Assembly (NCBI RefSeq): GCF_963666145.1
Contig: NZ_OY762614.1
Location: forward strand, 1,583,501 to 1,647,500
Direction: 5' to 3'
DNA: 64,000 nt
Source: an uncultured Desulfobacter sp.
GTDB taxonomy: Bacteria; Desulfobacterota; Desulfobacteria; Desulfobacterales; Desulfobacteraceae
Shown: positions 63,292-64,000 of the stretch, one piece after another
How the letters are laid out: each line of letters begins with the position of its first letter
Numbering within the stretch: position 1 is the stretch's first letter
The notes under the pieces: generated by a model
What the model saw: the letters and a program-made list of their open reading frames with translations, nothing else
What the model was told of the DNA's origin: nothing
Database searches by the model: none
Made by a program: the position numbers and the translations under genes

Positions 63292-63433
63292 ACTTCATGC
63301 GCTTCGTAGTTTTTATGACAGCCCCCCCACCCTTTCAAACAACCAATTTTCAATTCTTTTTCGACTTTCCAAAATTTCAAGCCCATATATTTTTTATGTA
63401 AGATCTTCCTAACGCAAAACATATATTTATTAT

Positions 63434-64000
63434 ATGGGAAGATCACAAATCTTTGTGAGCGATACAATGGGAACAGAGCTTAAAAAGCCGCCCGAAAAAG
63501 GGAAGTGGAAAATGGAACTATTAAAAAAAATGGGTGACAAATTTGCAAAAAAAAACCTATCCGATGAATTAATCAAAGGATTACAGAAAACCAGCACATT
63601 GGAAAATCCTGAAAGCAAACAATATCTTAATTATAACAATTCTCATAATGTTGAAAACATCCCCTTAACCATACTCAGACACGTTATGGAAAAACCCCTG
63701 TTTATCTACGCATATGAAAAAATTGGAGGATCAGACCCCATAACCAAAGATCCGTTCTCCAATGAAATACTGGATGCGGATCAATGCATCATAAGAATGA
63801 TAGTTTATTGTTTATCCGCAACCCGCAATGGCGACCATTTTTTTGAGATTGCAAAATTTTGTGCGGAAAATAAAATTATCAACACCGCTTTCCGGGGCGT
63901 GTGCACAAAATATCCCAATCATCCTGACAACTACCCGGATATGTTAAGGCGCATAGTCTGGACAGCCTTAGATAAAGCATATGATAAAATGCCCCAAATA
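63434..64000 (+). CDS. Unknown protein, 5' part (runs off the window)
   Basis: The frame is open from ATG 63434 to the window end (189 codons). ATG 63467 is another start; neither has a clear site. The N-terminus is Lys-rich (K-K-P-P-E-K-G-K), and later segments look helical (I-L-R-H-V-M-E-K, I-I-R-M-I-V-Y-C). There is no signal peptide and no recognised family. The sequence is more AT-rich than the earlier genes. Confidence 0.5.
   Translation, partial: MGRSQIFVSDTMGTELKKPPEKGKWKMELLKKMGDKFAKKNLSDELIKGLQKTSTLENPESKQYLNYNNSHNVENIPLTILRHVMEKPLFIYAYEKIGGSDPITKDPFSNEILDADQCIIRMIVYCLSATRNGDHFFEIAKFCAENKIINTAFRGVCTKYPNHPDNYPDMLRRIVWTALDKAYDKMPQI

Noticed and set aside
63126..63467. Minus-strand 113-codon frame
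   Set aside because: It runs across the truncated third copy and the 9-bp-period repeat (translated as H-K-N-Y-E-A-H-E-x-H-E), a common artefact of such repeats.

Overview
The window is a ~64 kb piece of a bacterial chromosome with mid-range GC and dense Gram-negative gene content: outer-membrane barrel proteins, lipoproteins, an aminoarabinose (Arn) lipid A pathway, AttH/FtsX-type export genes and a large envelope regulon. A stand-alone LuxR-type domain and the general gene mix suggest a Desulfobacterota-type (Desulfobacter-like) organism. That placement is inference from protein style, not from a marker gene. No rRNA, tRNA or CRISPR array was seen.

Region 1 (1-24.6 kb) is an envelope-remodelling and cationic-peptide-resistance island. 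It holds dgkA, a secreted GH38/57-like protein, an LtaS/OpgB-type phosphotransferase followed by an OmpR-type response regulator and its histidine kinase, a DedA-PAP2-LssY fusion, an MFS transporter, a YkgJ-type protein, the operon PepSY-dedA-COG4705-uppP, and the complete arn operon (arnB-C-A-D-T, one SMR flippase subunit, then a second histidine kinase paralogous to the first). Three promoters (before the phosphotransferase, before arnB and before the PepSY gene) share one architecture: two CTTCA-type half-sites 11 bp apart, then 10-11 bp to a -10-like hexamer. This looks like a PmrA/PhoP-type box and ties the three operons into one regulon. An IS4-family element (24617-26146) with 7-bp target duplications lies 1 bp upstream of the arn box.

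Region 2 (26.1-42.5 kb) is mixed housekeeping and metabolism: a flavodoxin-like reductase, yaaA, a small zinc-ribbon protein, dsdA divergent from a sigma-54 activator, an XRE regulator with a periplasmic-binding-protein-like domain, the circularly permuted ATP-grasp / alpha-E / transglutaminase-DUF2126 amidoligase-type trio, priA, and a short LuxR protein.

Region 3 (42.5-53.6 kb) holds an attEFGH-like ABC transporter/AttH operon, a secreted protein made of two tandem repeats, upp-uraA, a hydroxyisobutyrate-dehydrogenase-family gene and ppk1.

Region 4 (53.6-64 kb) is the least familiar. A tight operon encodes a large lipoprotein, a sigma-70-family factor, a soluble zf-HC2 anti-sigma-like protein, and a CHAT (caspase-like) protease joined through a Pro-rich linker and one membrane span to a CsgG/FlgT-like periplasmic domain. 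An OmpP1/FadL-like porin follows, then a tandem array of small paralogous proteins separated by a ~250-bp element whose hairpin stems carry compensatory base changes between copies. I infer a transmembrane protease/sigma signalling module with outer-surface targets; I do not know of a characterised equivalent.
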